In this document: positions 40,486 through 54,034 of the stretch, piece after piece
Numbering within the stretch: position 1 is the stretch's first letter
Layout: the number at the start of each line of letters is the position of its first letter
NCBI GenBank assembly: GCA_030141605.1
Contig: JAQGDQ010000045.1
Location: 806,001-870,000 of the forward strand
Direction: 5' to 3'
DNA: 64,000 nucleotides
Origin: Tubiluchus corallicola
Taxonomy: Eukaryota; Priapulida; Priapulimorpha; Priapulimorphida; Tubiluchidae
Made by a program: the position numbers and the translations under genes
The notes under the pieces: model-generated
The model's database searches: none
Told to the model about the DNA's origin: nothing
Seen by the model: only the letters and a program-made list of their open reading frames with translations

Positions 40486-42174
40486 ATACATGGTTGACCA
40501 CTCGGCTTTGTCTCTTGCCCCAACCTGAACTTTTATTTGAGTGCACAGCTATATTTGCACAATCTTATTTCACCCCACGATTTTTTATTATTTTCATAAA
40601 GGGACATCGTAGCTATTAATAAAACAAATAAAACTGCTTACATTAAACGTTGTGCGAATGCGCGGCAAATTTATATGCAAACTGATATTTCGCCTGCAAA
40701 CATCTGGGCGTTTCTCAAGAAACTTGCCATGATTTTCTCCGCTCTAAATGTTGCACCCAAGCAGAAGACTCAACACGCAAGCTTTTCTAATAAAGTTGGG
40801 CAATTACGCCCTGTCAGGGCACACGACTCAATTAGTATCGTCATGGCAACCAGCTGCAACACCTGAAGCCAAACGTTGGGCGTTTGAGAGTTTGGGTACA
40901 CGTGCTCGTGGCAGATGCCGCATGCACACCTTAAAGAGATGATTGAACAGGAAATGATCTGCTTGTGTGATTGATTCAATGATCATAATTTCCTGTGTAA
41001 TAGAGTGTTCAAAGAAAGACAAGGTAACAGACATTTGCCAAATCGAGGTTTATGCTTATCCTGTATCAATAAGGGCCAACATGGGGTTACCAGCAGACAA
41101 AATCAAGTTTGAAGGTCCAGAATGAAACGGCTTGGCTTACAGTACTTTTCGTTTGACATAGGTGGTGCCACAGAGTATTTGCAGTGCATTTCGCGGCATT
41201 ACTTTCAATAACTAATAAAAGCTAGTATGGCTTTGAATGTGAGCATTATTGTGTATATTTGTTATTTTTTAAAGATATTGCAATTTGGCTAAATTGCTTT
41301 TCTCCTTTTGTTTTTTTTTGTGCTTCAAACAGTGACTTTTTGCTGTTATTAGGGGCTGTGAAATGGTCCAGGAAGATTAATTGGGCGCTTCTATGGGTCT
41401 TCAGACACTGCAAAGCAAGGCAAAGCCTTCAGAGCATCGAATAACAATGGTCAACATACATGGCATAACCAAGTATAATTGTGTCGTTTTAGTATTTTCA
41501 TTTTTAATTTCTTTCGGCATTTGACCATTTGCTTGATTTTGAAACCTGCTTTTCCCAGCTTGCGAAAATCTAGTTTAGAACTTTTCGTATAAAAATTGAT
41601 ACGTTTATTCGCGAATATGCGGTGGCGCATATGGAATTATCAAAATTTATATGCATTTCGAACCAAAGTAGTAGTTGGAAGTCTGAAAATATTTACGTCA
41701 TAACATTAACATATAATTAAGAAATGCACTTCTTCCTGTATATGAACGCTAAATCGCAGAAACTTATAATTTCAATTGACATATTTTGCATTACAAAGGA
41801 CAAATTTGGTCGGATCAATGCATAGGAAATTACAGCAGAGGAACACAATTGTGTTCACTTGACAAAGTACCATAATGAATTCGTTTGTATGACAGCACGC
41901 ATTCATACTAATGTTGTGCACATTTTGCTAGTGTATGACAGAAATCTATATTCACAGCTGACAAATACAATTATTTGCTGCAGTCCTAAGACCTTAAAGT
42001 AAACGAATGCAATTAAATATAAACGTAGTAGACAGAATGGTAGATTGCATGCAAGGGTGATTGGCAAAACCTTCAGTGTTGGTAAAAAAAACAACACGAG
42101 AAAAGCAAACTTAGCTGTTTTAGTTAGACGCCAAATTTCTTCTTTTATATAGGTACAAATAAACTGCTGTTATG
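40486..42174. other. Gene-free stretch in the Onecut intron
   Basis: No coding family or repeat recognised. Short open frames at 40675-40979 occur on both strands and resemble nothing. Confidence 0.35.
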
Positions 42175-42286
42175 TCTGTCGATAGTTATAATTGATTACT
42201 GATGATGATGAACTTGAATTTCATATATATATATATATGAAATTCAAGTTCATCATCATCAGTAATCAATTATAACTATCGACAGA
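42175..42286. repeat. Perfect 112-bp palindrome
   Basis: Arms 42175-42230 and 42231-42286 are exact reverse complements over 56 bp with no spacer. The arms run from TCTGTCGATAGTTATAATTG through GATGATGATGAACTTGAATT to a central (TA)n. Symmetry stops at 42174/42287. Transcribed RNA from either strand would form a full-length hairpin. Confidence 0.95.
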
Positions 42287-42344
42287 TATATATATATACT
42301 GTACATACACCATGATGGCGCTACGAGTCATAATTAATTATTTC

Positions 42345-42482
42345 ACTGATCAACTAACTTACTGAATGATGACTAACTGACTGACTAACTGACTGAGTGA
42401 TTGATTGACTGATTGATTGACAGACCGGCCGACAACCGACTGATCGACCAACTGACTATCTGGTTGATGACGGATTAACTGA
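42345..42482. repeat. Degenerate (ACTG/ATTG)n tetranucleotide repeat
   Basis: Repeats of GACTAACTGACTG and TGATTGATTGACTG grade into GACCGAC variants. Low-complexity, non-coding. Confidence 0.75.
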
Positions 42483-45400
42483 ATAATTAGCTAATAGACT
42501 AGCTGGTTCCCGATCATAAACGCTTCACCTGGTTATATAAAATAACCAATAGCTAAGAAATTATCACATTTTCATGTTTAATCCAAAATGTCGTTGGTTT
42601 AGCCAGCTCACTACTTTTACTATTAGCTGGTAATATTACTAGAAGACAGTACAGAAAATATTACATTAATAACACATGTTTCAAAAACAATTACTAGACT
42701 TGGGTAACTCATGATAGTCAAGAGGCATTAGTATTTACATTGTGTTCAGTTATGCTTTTTTTATCTTCACCTGTCTTTACCTTAAGGCTTCAATAGAGCA
42801 AACAGGCAAATTTTTGTTACAACTCAATGACAAAGCTATTATAAGCAAAAAGTTTTAAATAAATAATGTATTTCAAGAAAATCGTTGATAAAATTTAATG
42901 GTGTTTCCCTAATGTACAGCGAGGGGCATACGAACATGATAAGGCAGGGCATATGTTAAAAACTGTTGAAACGCAAAATAGAATGTTAAATGACACAGTT
43001 TTGTTATATAATTTTTTCGGTATTTTTGTGTTTTGTCGAATGAAAATATGTTTCTATAAATATAACATAGGCCTCTAATACATGTAGCGTAAATCACACT
43101 GTATCAAATAAAATCGTGTTGCTACATTATAACTAGGTAAAAAATATAAATAATCAAGATAATAGACGAGAAAAAATATGATATCCCTAGTGTAAAAAGC
43201 TGCAATAAATAAATAAAAGTAATCGTTTTAATATACAAGAAACAATATCGTATCTTATATTGTATTGTGTGTAACAGATACAATGTTATAACTTGCATAT
43301 TTTTTACCGGGATTATTTCTGTTTTTTGATGCCTTTTTTGCAGCGTGTGCTCAATAAGGAAAGCGTTAGTTTTCCTTTTTACTAAGAAAAATAAGTCTCC
43401 TTCGTTTTTTGCAAGTCGAAACTCTTCCCTGACGTGATGTATGCCTACTGGCGCCATTGCTAAACATCTTGAAAATCATTTACAACTAACCGTTTTTGTA
43501 AAGCCAGAAAGAAAGACTCCCATCTTCTTCAAGAATGCAAGTTAATTCGATTTAGGCAACGAGAGTTGTATTATCAATACGCAAGTACATAGACACGATT
43601 CTTTTGACTTTTGATATAGCACAGCTTCCAAGCGCAGAATGTTTATCTTAATCTAACCCTTTATTTGTTTCTTTTAATTAACTTATTTGGTTATGATAAT
43701 TGCTTGGTTTGCTCTAGATAATTAATTCATACGTCTCCGCATTTGCTATTATATAGGTACTCGTACAATAGATGGTGACATTAATAAAAAGACAAAAGGT
43801 AACACACAGCTGACAAAACCCACGCAGGTGTAACAACATTCCTGCTCATAAATATTTACAGGTGAGCCTGAGCATAAGTTGCATTATGGAGGCATAGTTG
43901 CGATTATCGTAACTATAAGGAATGCTACGATAAAACGTATTGTAATGGACGACCGAATAAAAGCAGATCTTTTAAAGGCCTGGAAATGAAAAGATGTCGC
44001 TCAATGTTTTTGCAGTGGTCACAGAGGCCTACTCAATTGTCTTTGGCGGCAGTTTGTTGCATAATCGTCATGCCTACATGGAACGCGATATTATGCAGTG
44101 TAAGGTAGAGCTAAGAGCTATTGATTCAAAAATGTTGCAGATATTTGCGAAAATATTTACAAATATGTCAAATAGATGAACTGTAAATTTGCTAATTGTT
44201 CCCTTATCCAAATACTAGGGATGCTATATCGTTAACTTTCTGCAAGTACGTAGTAAGGAAATTAGGCCAAATGTATTTTCCTGGTATCGAGAAAAGAACT
44301 TCAAAAGGGGGAATTAGACAAAGTGGCTCAGTCCACGTCGGCAAACATAACTCAGAAGAAACGCATATCATCTATTTTTAAACAGCGCTCCGAGGATGTT
44401 CTCTTGTTCGGGAAGTGACGTGCATTACTTCGCATTTCCGTGTCGCGAATCAGACAAGATAAAGTAGCCTTAACGCTTGACACTTTATTGATTGCAAAAT
44501 TACTTAACTCCTTTAACTAAATCAAACGCGGCGGCTAGGCAAGCCCCTGTGATTGACATGCGCACACAGTAAAGGTGAGACGAAGCCTCAATCATCATCA
44601 TCTGTTCAAATGAGGGCTATTACTGCTTCATACACACTCAGCACTAAGCGGTGACAATTTGCTAAAAGTAGAACTTCATGTAAGCTAATCAGTTCAAAAG
44701 CCGCAGCTGAATCATGCTGTGACTGCTTTATTATAAATAGTCTTTCAACATTAACAAACGCTGTATGCTGTTTTGAAGTGATTGTAATAGTTTTCGTTTG
44801 TGATAAACGAATACTTTTGAAAGTTGCATATTGGAATTTCACTTCAGGAGTATCAGGAGTAAAAAAAGCAAAACGACTGCCTTATCCAAACAAAAAACTT
44901 TTGAAATTCAATGAAGTCTTTTTGTGTTAACCCTGGTTGTCACGTGACAGTTTGTGCTAAATTGGTCATGTCGGTACACGTAAGACAGGTCAAATTCAAG
45001 CTCCGGAAATCTTCAAAGAGAAACAATCTTTTGTGTGTCCATTTTAGGACTGTATAGCATTTTCCAAAACTGTAATATTCATTAGTACAAAGATCCAGAC
45101 GCCATGCAGGACGAGAAGGCAAATAATTTATGATTTTTAGTGAGCGAACTTGGATTGTTTTGGTAAATTGTAAAATAATTCTGGACGAATCATAATAATT
45201 ATTACCTATGTAAAAAGGCAAAAAATATGCGCCAATCAAGCTAGTAACAGGGATTGCAAAACTAGCCTAAAATAACAGTATTAGGATAACTCAGTTACAC
45301 ACCAGAAAAGCCTGTCATTTTTAAAACTCCTAGAAGAGGAAAAAACCTTGGTCGCGACCGGACACCGTGTGTCCATAACATTGCTGACAATGACAACGGG

Positions 45401-45880
45401 AGCCTGTGACTAGTTCATGAAATATTCACAGGTTTGGTAAATACAAATGAAGCACTTAAGGATGCCATTAGGCATTAAGCTCGGGGTGGGAATCAATAGT
45501 CACGGGTTGGATCTTGTTTCCTCTCTTCTTCCGTGCATCAAAATTCAACATACGGTAACTTTCACAAGCCCAGATGCCACGCTCTATAGCCATCGGCTCG
45601 CATGCGAACTTCATACAAACGAAGCCGCTAGGTCTGCGTGAAACAAGTGACGTAGATTTAAATAAAGCCATACACTGGTCCGTTATCAAATATGGTAATG
45701 ATAAACATGGTAATGATAAACTAAGCGAGACTAAGTGACATGATGAAGCAGAATATAACCTTCCAATTCCGCTTTTTCATTCGCTGTCATTGTAGCACTA
45801 TCGTTTTCAACTTCGTACTTTTTTCATCGTTTTTCTTCTCGTCTGGTCTTCATCGTCATTATCTCACTCATCATTGCCAT
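42483..45880. other. Gene-free stretch
   Basis: No recognisable gene. 45320-45660 is less AT-rich and open on both strands for 64-73 codons without family resemblance. Confidence 0.35.
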
Positions 45881-45899
45881 TTTTACCACCAATATTAGC

Positions 45900-46145
45900 A
45901 TTATCAACATCATCATCATCGCTATCACGATCATGTTCATAGTCATGGATCGTGGATCGTGGATATTATCATCGTCATCATTATCGTCATCGTCATCGTC
46001 ATCGTCATCATCATCATCATCATCATCATCGCCACCACCACCACCATCAGCAGCATCTTTATTGTAGTTGCCATCATAGTCATCATCACCATTAGCATCA
46101 GCAGCAGCAGGAGTAGCACAACTACCACCACCAGCAGCATCACAG
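45900..46145. repeat. (ATC/GTC)n and (CACCAC)n trinucleotide tract
   Basis: ATC/GTC triplets, then ACC and AGC triplets, give artificial Ile/Val or Met/Val/Leu frames on both strands. Simple repeat. Confidence 0.85.
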
Positions 46146-46924
46146 TAGTCAATAGAAAGTTTATAAAGGTTGGAATTTTTAGTTGGTACAGTGGTTTCTA
46201 AATGTTGCAGCGTTGCTTTGAAGTGTTTTCGTACAAAAACATGAATCTATTTTACGGAAATTTATTATCTGAGAGCTTCTAGCGTTTGACAGTAACCCAT
46301 ACTTCCCCGTACAATCTAGTCGGCCTGTCCTAATCACAGCCATTACTGGAATAATCGTGGTTATTAAATAGTCAACTAATGACTTGTTTTTGTCTGCACG
46401 CTGTTGCATTGTTAAGGCTAAAAGAAAATAAATATAAACTGCGTATATCTGTTGATGGGCGACTGCTAATTGCATCAGGCGTTTTTACGTTTTGAAAATG
46501 CTACAGTGACTCACCACATACGTTATATTCACATGTCTACATGCATTATATGTGATGCTCATCGCGTCCACCTGCAAAAGCTTTTTTATACGGATAACAA
46601 AAGCGTTTGTTGAGATTATGGAATTCACACGCAAAGGAAAACTAATTCTTTAAAGTAAAACAGTATTTATTGCGGCTGCTATAATATTTAATGATAGAGT
46701 CATCTCACCAAAATTAATAAAATTATTATATTATTAATATTTGTTATTGGTTTTATAATCGTCGCAATATGCGGCTGTGACACAAATTTAGATTAAAAAA
46801 TTGTCAATTGGATAACTCAGCCTACTTTTATAAGCTATCTGGGCGAAAGATTAAGCTCAACGGTGTGTTTATGAAACTGAATTGTAAGCGAATAGAATTG
46901 AGCAACGTCAAGCCTGGTTAGTAA

Positions 46925-47041
46925 ATGGATAGAAAATCGCTGAGAAAACTGCTACTGTGTGGCTTCATCTCTTATGCGCTGTTCCGTCTATTTATCTCGT
47001 TGAATGAGTTCCAGCTAGCTTGCGGAGCGCCAAACTTATAA
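46925..47041 (+). CDS. 38-aa ORF with signal-anchor-like sequence
   Basis: From ATG at 46925 the frame reads MDRKSLRKLLLCGFISYALF, then RLFISLNEFQLACGAPNL and TAA. Basic residues followed by a hydrophobic helix look like a type II signal anchor, as in Golgi enzymes. No further exons were recognised. Low-confidence hypothetical. Confidence 0.15.
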   Translation: MDRKSLRKLLLCGFISYALFRLFISLNEFQLACGAPNL

Positions 47042-47059
47042 AAAATTTAATTATTATAA

Positions 47060-47323
47060 TCCTTGTCTTTTTCCATTCAAGATAAATTGTTTTTAAGCTT
47101 ATCCTTGTGTCTTTTCTCAATCAAGTTCAATTGTTTTTAAGTTCATCCTTCTCTCTTTCCTCATTCAAGTGCATTTGTTTTTAAGTTCTTCCTTGACTTT
47201 TTTGTCATTCAAGTTCAATTGTATTAAAGTTCACACTTGTTTCTTTTCTCATTCAATTCTATTGTTTTTAAGTTCGTCCTTCTCATTCTTCTCATTCAAG
47301 TTCAATTGTTAATTGTTTTAAGT
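47060..47323. repeat. Minisatellite, about six 44-bp units
   Basis: Units of the form TCCTTGTCTCTTTTCTCATT followed by CAAGTTCAATTGTTTTTAAG, starting near 47060, 47102, 47146, 47190, 47234 and 47277, with substitutions and small indels. Confidence 0.85.
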
Positions 47324-47410
47324 TTATTTATTTCTTGCTTAGTTTACAGCTATTTGTTGAAAACATACTGCTGATAATGCTCAGAATTCTCTGTGCCTAA
47401 AAATACTGTA

Positions 47411-47448
47411 CACACTACACACACACGCACACGCACGCACACACATAC

Positions 47449-47523
<75 letters not shown>

Positions 47524-47529
47524 TATATA
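47411..47529. repeat. Compound (AC/GC)n-(AT)n microsatellite
   Basis: ACACACGCACGC at 47411-47448 is followed by about 70 bp of (AT)n. Confidence 0.95.
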
Positions 47530-50327
47530 AGAATAATGACGTATGTTTTTAATAGCCCTTTTTTCTAATTTTAGTTTAATTTTTTTCAAAACAATTTCTC
47601 GTTCTTGCTGAGTTTATAGTGCTGCGTAATACCTTTGATACCTAAAATAAAATGCATAAATGTAAATTAAAATAATAACTGAATTTCTAAGTAGCATTTT
47701 TTAAATCCTTTAACTTTCTTTTGAACCAAAATAAAATTGTATTGCCTTATGATCAATAATTTCACTTTGAAATTTAAGAATATTAGTTTAATTTATGACA
47801 GAAGCAATTCAGACACTTCGTATGGAAAATTTACTATAGATTTGTTTACAAAAGACTTAAAAATTACAAACACAACAATAACAAATATTTGTATTCATTT
47901 GCGGGCTAATCCAGGTATCTGTTGAGAAATAGTCGATCCGCAGCAGTCAAGTGGGCCTTAGAGATTCCTCTAAGTATAAATCAATGCCAGAATATTGAAC
48001 TACAACTCCCACTACCAGACTGTCAATATTAATGCTATAATAAAACAATTAAATTATAGTAAATCGTTAAACTACAGTAAGCTAGGCACAGATTTGAAAG
48101 AAATTGTAGTTACGATCTTTACGGAGAAGGAATGGCTGTATGCGAAGCACCAAAGGCGTAAAAAACTAACCACTCAACAGAAATTATCGAAATCTGCCCT
48201 ATGCAAAACAAGCAATTCAAAAGAAAGAAGAATTAAGCACACATATATCGTGGTCAAATATTGTTGGGTAGAAAATTTTAATAACTAGTTTTACGTTTTA
48301 TTTAAAATGATAATATTTTTTCAACGCCTCACACCGAGTTAAGATAATTACTATATTTTATTACGATGAATTCAGAGCGTGTACATATATTTATACTATA
48401 ATTATTTTACTCCCAATACTGTTGTAAGTTACTTTAATGAGACGCAAGGCATGCAGCCTCATGATGCAATCTCAAGAACATTTAAGAAATGCCGTGAACC
48501 GCGTTCCAGAACGCATTTCCTAACCTTTCACGGAATTACACAAACTGCAACCCTCGTATGTAGTCACAATCTGAGTAATTTAGTTAATTTGTACTAGCAT
48601 GATGCGTGTACACTAAGCAATTTAAAAGTTGAAAGCCGCGCACGCGAGCATAACTTCGTGTAATTAAATTTGCTGAAAATAAAAGACACGGGAGCAGAAT
48701 AATCTGAGCTTTTATTTCCGCGCAAGCGCATTATAGCTTTTCCATCTATCTGACGAAAAAGTATTAATTTTAACCCTTTAGTATCAGAGTTTTCATCAAG
48801 TAACTTTTCAAGCAAGCAACAAGGCAAAATACACACACTGCGAATTTTTCTGACACTATTTCTTCTGATTTCTGTTCTAACCGATTTATTAACCTAAACG
48901 ATAAAATATGCTATAGTATGTTTAATAGTGACGTTGATTACATTGACTATGCTCAATAGAACAAACACTCCAAAATAACTGAACTTTTGAGAACGGAAGA
49001 AAGGTGAGAAAATCGCGACCTAGCCTAAATTTGGACCGGGAATTTTGGATTACAAATTTAATGTTATGATCGTTAGACCATACAGTTTCTAGTGATTATA
49101 TATAAATTTTAATAACAGGCAGTTTTCTAACTAGTTAATTAATCAATCGATCAGTTAAATCCATTTATATAATTTAGTATCTAAATTAACAGTTGAAGAT
49201 GCTAGATTGTTTGGTGAGTTGTCAGAACAAATCTCAGCTTAGGTCAGACTTTTTCAAGTGTTCTTCCCTTCAGTCAAGTTTAGTTTCGAAAATTAAAAAT
49301 TTTAGTAGTATTCCGTCATAAACAGATAATTTTGAAATTAAGATTCTAACAATTAACAAGTATGTTATATTACATAACGAAGCCTAAGTTCGAGGTATTT
49401 CAAAAACAATATCTGTATGATGTTAGCCGGTATTTACATTAATTACACTTTTCAAACTATATTTTGAAACCTCTGGGTACCTATCATAATGAATAGCTGA
49501 GCTAGCTCGACAATTGGGTTAGGCGTTGCGAAGACCAAGAGCCACAACGGAAAGTAAATAAATAAACTTCTACCCCAATATACAATGTTCCATGTATAAT
49601 TGATTCGAATGATCAAGAGAAATACAATCTAAATCCTAAACAGCTCCTGGTTTTGAAAGACAACGTTATTAAAAAAATCGGTAGGAAACTTTCACGAAGG
49701 TACTACTGAGGGTTTCCCGGACATAAAACCGCCCTCTTCATTATAGAGAAATAATAATTTGCCCCGAGAAGAAATGCAACAGCACAAAAGCACGTGTTGA
49801 ATTGGCAGTGCGTATCCCCTGGCTAACATGAGCTTTCCATCTTTACCCTGGGTTAACTCCACAATGAGTGCCTGAATTCAGCTCATTAGTAACGTCTCTC
49901 TTTTAACACAGCTACTCAACTAATTACTATACGCTTAATTTGCACGAATTCTGTTCAGTGAGAGCGTACAAGAGCTAGGAGTTCGCTGATGCAAGGGAAG
50001 CCATAGCGGTACACGCACACCGACAGAGCGAAGCCGTAGCTATGAAGAAGATTTATTAAATTTACGCAAACTTGTTTATAGGAATCTGGCTGTTTGTGTG
50101 AACGCAAAAAATTCACGTTAAATTGACGCGTTGATGTCAGCCTGTTGTGGTCGCTCTTATTGCCGTTTTCACTGTCGTTGTGATTGTAGATTTTCCATCT
50201 AATGTCTTTATACAAGTGCAGCACAGTCACATTAATTAGCAATTCATCTTTATTTTAGTTGACTTTAACTCTTTAAAGCTTTTAAAAAACAAACCAATGC
50301 GAAGTTAAGTGTTGTATATGTATATGC
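47530..50327. other. Gene-free stretch
   Basis: AT-rich; only short frames (for example 47995-48288, 97 codons, Lys/Asn-rich). No recognised gene or structured repeat. Confidence 0.35.
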
Positions 50328-50453
<126 letters not shown>

Positions 50454-51621
50454 TTTATATTACATTCTATATTAGCAAGGTAGGTTCGCATTTTTCAGTC
50501 TTTCAAATAGCCATAATCGAACAACAGCCTTTTATTATTGTAAAATTAATTTCGCCCACTGCTTTATATTGATTATATGTTCTGTAGTCTTTAATGGATT
50601 TTTTTAATCAGCGTAACAGACTTAAATAATTGGAATCCAGACAATCGCTTTATATTAAATGGCGAACACAAACCATTGTGTGTTCATTCATCCATTGGCA
50701 AACTCACTCCTGAGAATATACATGGACTATAATCCCTAAATTATTATACCTTTCCGAAATTACGAAAGAGTACTTCATTGAAATTGATTACGCTTATTTT
50801 GAAGAAAGAATTCCTCACTAATTTACGAGCAAGTCTTAAATTAACATGCACTAACCAGACGCTGTACACGGCTGTTTTGAAGTTACATATTATTAATAAA
50901 TTTTAGAAAGCAAATTTTACAATCATTAATTTGCAGAACCCTAAGGGAGCTGTTTTTGTGATTAAAGCGAAATTATGTTTGTAAGTTAAATTTTTACTTT
51001 CGTGTATAACACGATACAAGTGCTTAATTGGTTTCTAACATAACACCGTTGAAAATTAACAATTCATATATGCTGGCACAAAAAGGAGTTGACTGACACT
51101 ATAAGCCATTGAGTTTACTACGCAACGATCCGTTGTGTTTCCCATAACTACAAACGCTATAGCAAAGGTAAATTAATAGCTTTTTGTAAGTGTACAAAGC
51201 AAACAAAATGGCTTTAAATAACAATTTTAATTTCAATATACCTGTCTGTTGCCGCTTACGTTTACTGTAGACATTGTCGTATTTGTCTATTACTCAAAGT
51301 GTATGATAAAGTGTTAATAGCTAGATTGTTTTTGTAATAAAGGAAGTAATTGTTAAGTTACGTTGTACATTTACTATGGCAGCAACATGAAACTGCCATT
51401 ATTCATACATTTGACAATGTTTAAAATTCTTTTGAAGGGTCTATAATTTTTGCAATAGCGTAACTTCGAACATCGCAACGGAATGCCATGTTTACGGCTT
51501 TAAATCACTTGATTATTATAACCTTAATATCAAGATTATTACTATTGATGGTATTACAAATACACATTTAATAAAATTTGGATATCAAACTTGAAAAACA
51601 GGAAATGACAAAATGTTGGCA

Positions 51622-51690
51622 TACAGCCTGGATCTGAACTGAGGGATCTTCTGCTTACACTAGCGTGAGCGAGTTGACATTGAAAGGCTG
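51622..51690 (-). repeat. tRNA-like (SINE head) fragment, minus strand
   Basis: On the minus strand AGTTCAGATCC resembles a pol III B box, with ACGCTAGTGTAAGC about 25 bp upstream in the A-box position. It does not fold as a convincing tRNA. Probably a decayed tRNA-derived SINE. Confidence 0.3.
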
Positions 51691-51745
51691 AATTTGGCTG
51701 GCCATCTATAATGGATTAACACTGGACTGCCTTAACCAACGGCGA

Positions 51746-51815
51746 ATGTCCTGGCCTAGTGGACGAACGTGTCTGCAACATGGGCAAAAGGTGTCTGGTT
51801 CAAATTAAGACTGTA
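51746..51815 (+). repeat. tRNA-like (SINE head) fragment, plus strand
   Basis: TGGCCTAGTGG fits the A-box consensus exactly, and GGTTCAAAT fits a B box 39 bp downstream, the usual tRNA spacing. The acceptor stem is not evident, so this is a tRNA pseudogene or SINE head. It lies in opposite orientation to the fragment at 51622-51690. Confidence 0.35.
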
Positions 51816-51829
51816 TTTCAACTTTTTCT

Positions 51830-54034
51830 CACTTCCTCTCTTTAACGTTTGGTATTAAAATTTAATTAATTGTGGCTTTGCAACGTCTTTATGGAGACCT
51901 CTCTTTCTTGATGCCGTTTGGCTTCGAAACAGTTCTTTAGAATTTGATTGAGAGCGCGCACATTAGGCACGTACTACTTAGGTAAAGAAATTGCCAACCG
52001 TGCACAGAGCACCTAAGTACGTTACCTGTCAAGTTTTCATGTTGATATTTTAGACATTTATGCGAGTAATTATTAATTAATGCGTAGCACCTGCTGGTCG
52101 CTTTTGTGAGTTCTCGCTGCGTATGCATGCAAGTTGAACTTGTCAAAATAGTTGAAAAGCCAGTCGTTTTTGTCCTCGCATAAGCGCAGAAAATTCATGC
52201 AATTATAATGTAGCTTATTATTGCTCCGTAGTTTTCCGAGATTTTTATTACTAAAACACGCAGCTGATACTCGAGAAATATCCACGCGAACACTTACTGA
52301 CTGAAAATTATGTTGGTTTAGATGTAGGGCTTGCAGCAGGTGCGAGTTCGAAATCACTGATTTCATTCAGATATCAGATCACTAAGGATGTTGCCAGATG
52401 GATACCATTGTCTATTTTTTATATTTCTCATAAATTTTGCATGTTTTGGCATTCTTTGTATTATTTTATATGCCATTGAATAATCCAAAACAATGTTTCT
52501 TGTGATTTGCAAACTGATAATAAGTATTTTGCAAAAAGCAAAATAAGAATTTACATTATGTAGGCGGTTGGTACGAGAATGAATAACTTTCTTGGCCTGA
52601 TTTGAGAGAAGATAGACTTGCAATTGTTATCAAACAGGAAACAGTTGACTCCAAGAGGAGGAAGGAATTCCAAATCCAAGGGTAGAAATTTCTGCCAGCA
52701 GAGGAATTGTGATGAATTTTAATCAGAGAATGAACTTCGAAATGGGAATGAACATATAGGCATTGAAACCATTGAAGCTCATGTTTTGTGATATGAGGAT
52801 CTCCTTATCATCCTCTTTTCTCCTGTTTGTGGCGCTTAAAGCATTTTTGGTCTTCCCAATATATTTGGCTACTAAATCAAATAAAAGTTTATGGCCCATT
52901 GAAACAAAAGGACATCTTATTTACATTTTATTGTAACCAAAGAACGAAAGTTTTTGTCAGAACTTCTTTAATAATTGCGACGGATTAAATAAAATTATTA
53001 GGTGGAAGCTTAAAATGGAGGAGAAATGGAATGCAAAATATTTTGACAACTTCTAATTAAAGCTCTGAGCTAGAGTTATTACGGGTATGAATCAAAGCAA
53101 TCTTATACCTTTACTTGCAGAACAAACTCGAGGCGGTATATTGCTGTATGACATATTCTCTTAGTATCCGAGTTTTGGAGTCTGACTCATGTTCTGTCAG
53201 ACCAAAACATGTTTGTACTACAATGCATATAAATTATTTTGATCCCGCATTTCCAAAAAGGGGATAAAAATTCAAAACGCCCCTAAAGCCTACTACCTCT
53301 TTGCCAAATAACAAAATCTACATTATATCCCATTAGCAAGCTTATTAAAACAGCATTACTATAAATAGTGCTGAACTGCACAAATCTCCAAAAGTTGGCG
53401 CCGACTAAAGGCATAAGTTGAAATTTGACATTGTAAGGCTTTGATGGCAATAATGCTTATATCCTCTAAATGTAACTAGCTATTTGCAGTAAAAGCTGTA
53501 TTGGAAAGCGAATATGTTTCGAGAACTAGAAGGTAGTTTGCAGGATCTGATGAAACCACTAACCACAAGACGCTTAACCGAACCACTAAAGCTACAAAAT
53601 CATGACGCCACTAATACAGAAGTTGACTTTTCTTAATTAACGTGGTGTAGCGACTATAACAGTTAATATTATGCATTAACTGGAACGCCCCTTGTTTAAG
53701 ATTGAGAGTTTTAGTTCTATTTTATTTTACACTCCCTTTCTTTTGGCTGAGTATATTCCAAAGTTTCATAACTTGATTTCATTTAATTATGTTGCAGGCC
53801 TGCGCGATACCTACGTTAACTTAACTTTTTTATAATTTTTAATATTCAAACTGACCATTCTAGGCCTACAGGACTAGCGTCAACGCGCTATAGTTTGATT
53901 TAGCACAAAGCAGCTAAGTTACAAAAGCATTAAAACCATTTAAAGCCAATGCTTATATAATACACATAAAAATGGTAAAATAAACAAGACAAAACGCAAT
54001 AATGAAACCGAGACGGGGCCTCCGGGTTCCAAGA
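51830..54034. other. Gene-free stretch
   Basis: No recognisable gene or repeat on either strand; open frames at 52073-52623 (minus) have no family features. Confidence 0.35.

Noticed and set aside
43122-43457. 111-codon minus-strand frame as a missing Onecut exon
   Set aside because: No cut-domain residues; the later part is AT-rich low-complexity sequence.
45943-46201. Met/Val/Leu or Ile/Val low-complexity frames
   Set aside because: Trinucleotide repeat translations on both strands.
51746-51815. Functional tRNA gene
   Set aside because: A and B boxes fit but no acceptor stem or convincing cloverleaf can be formed.
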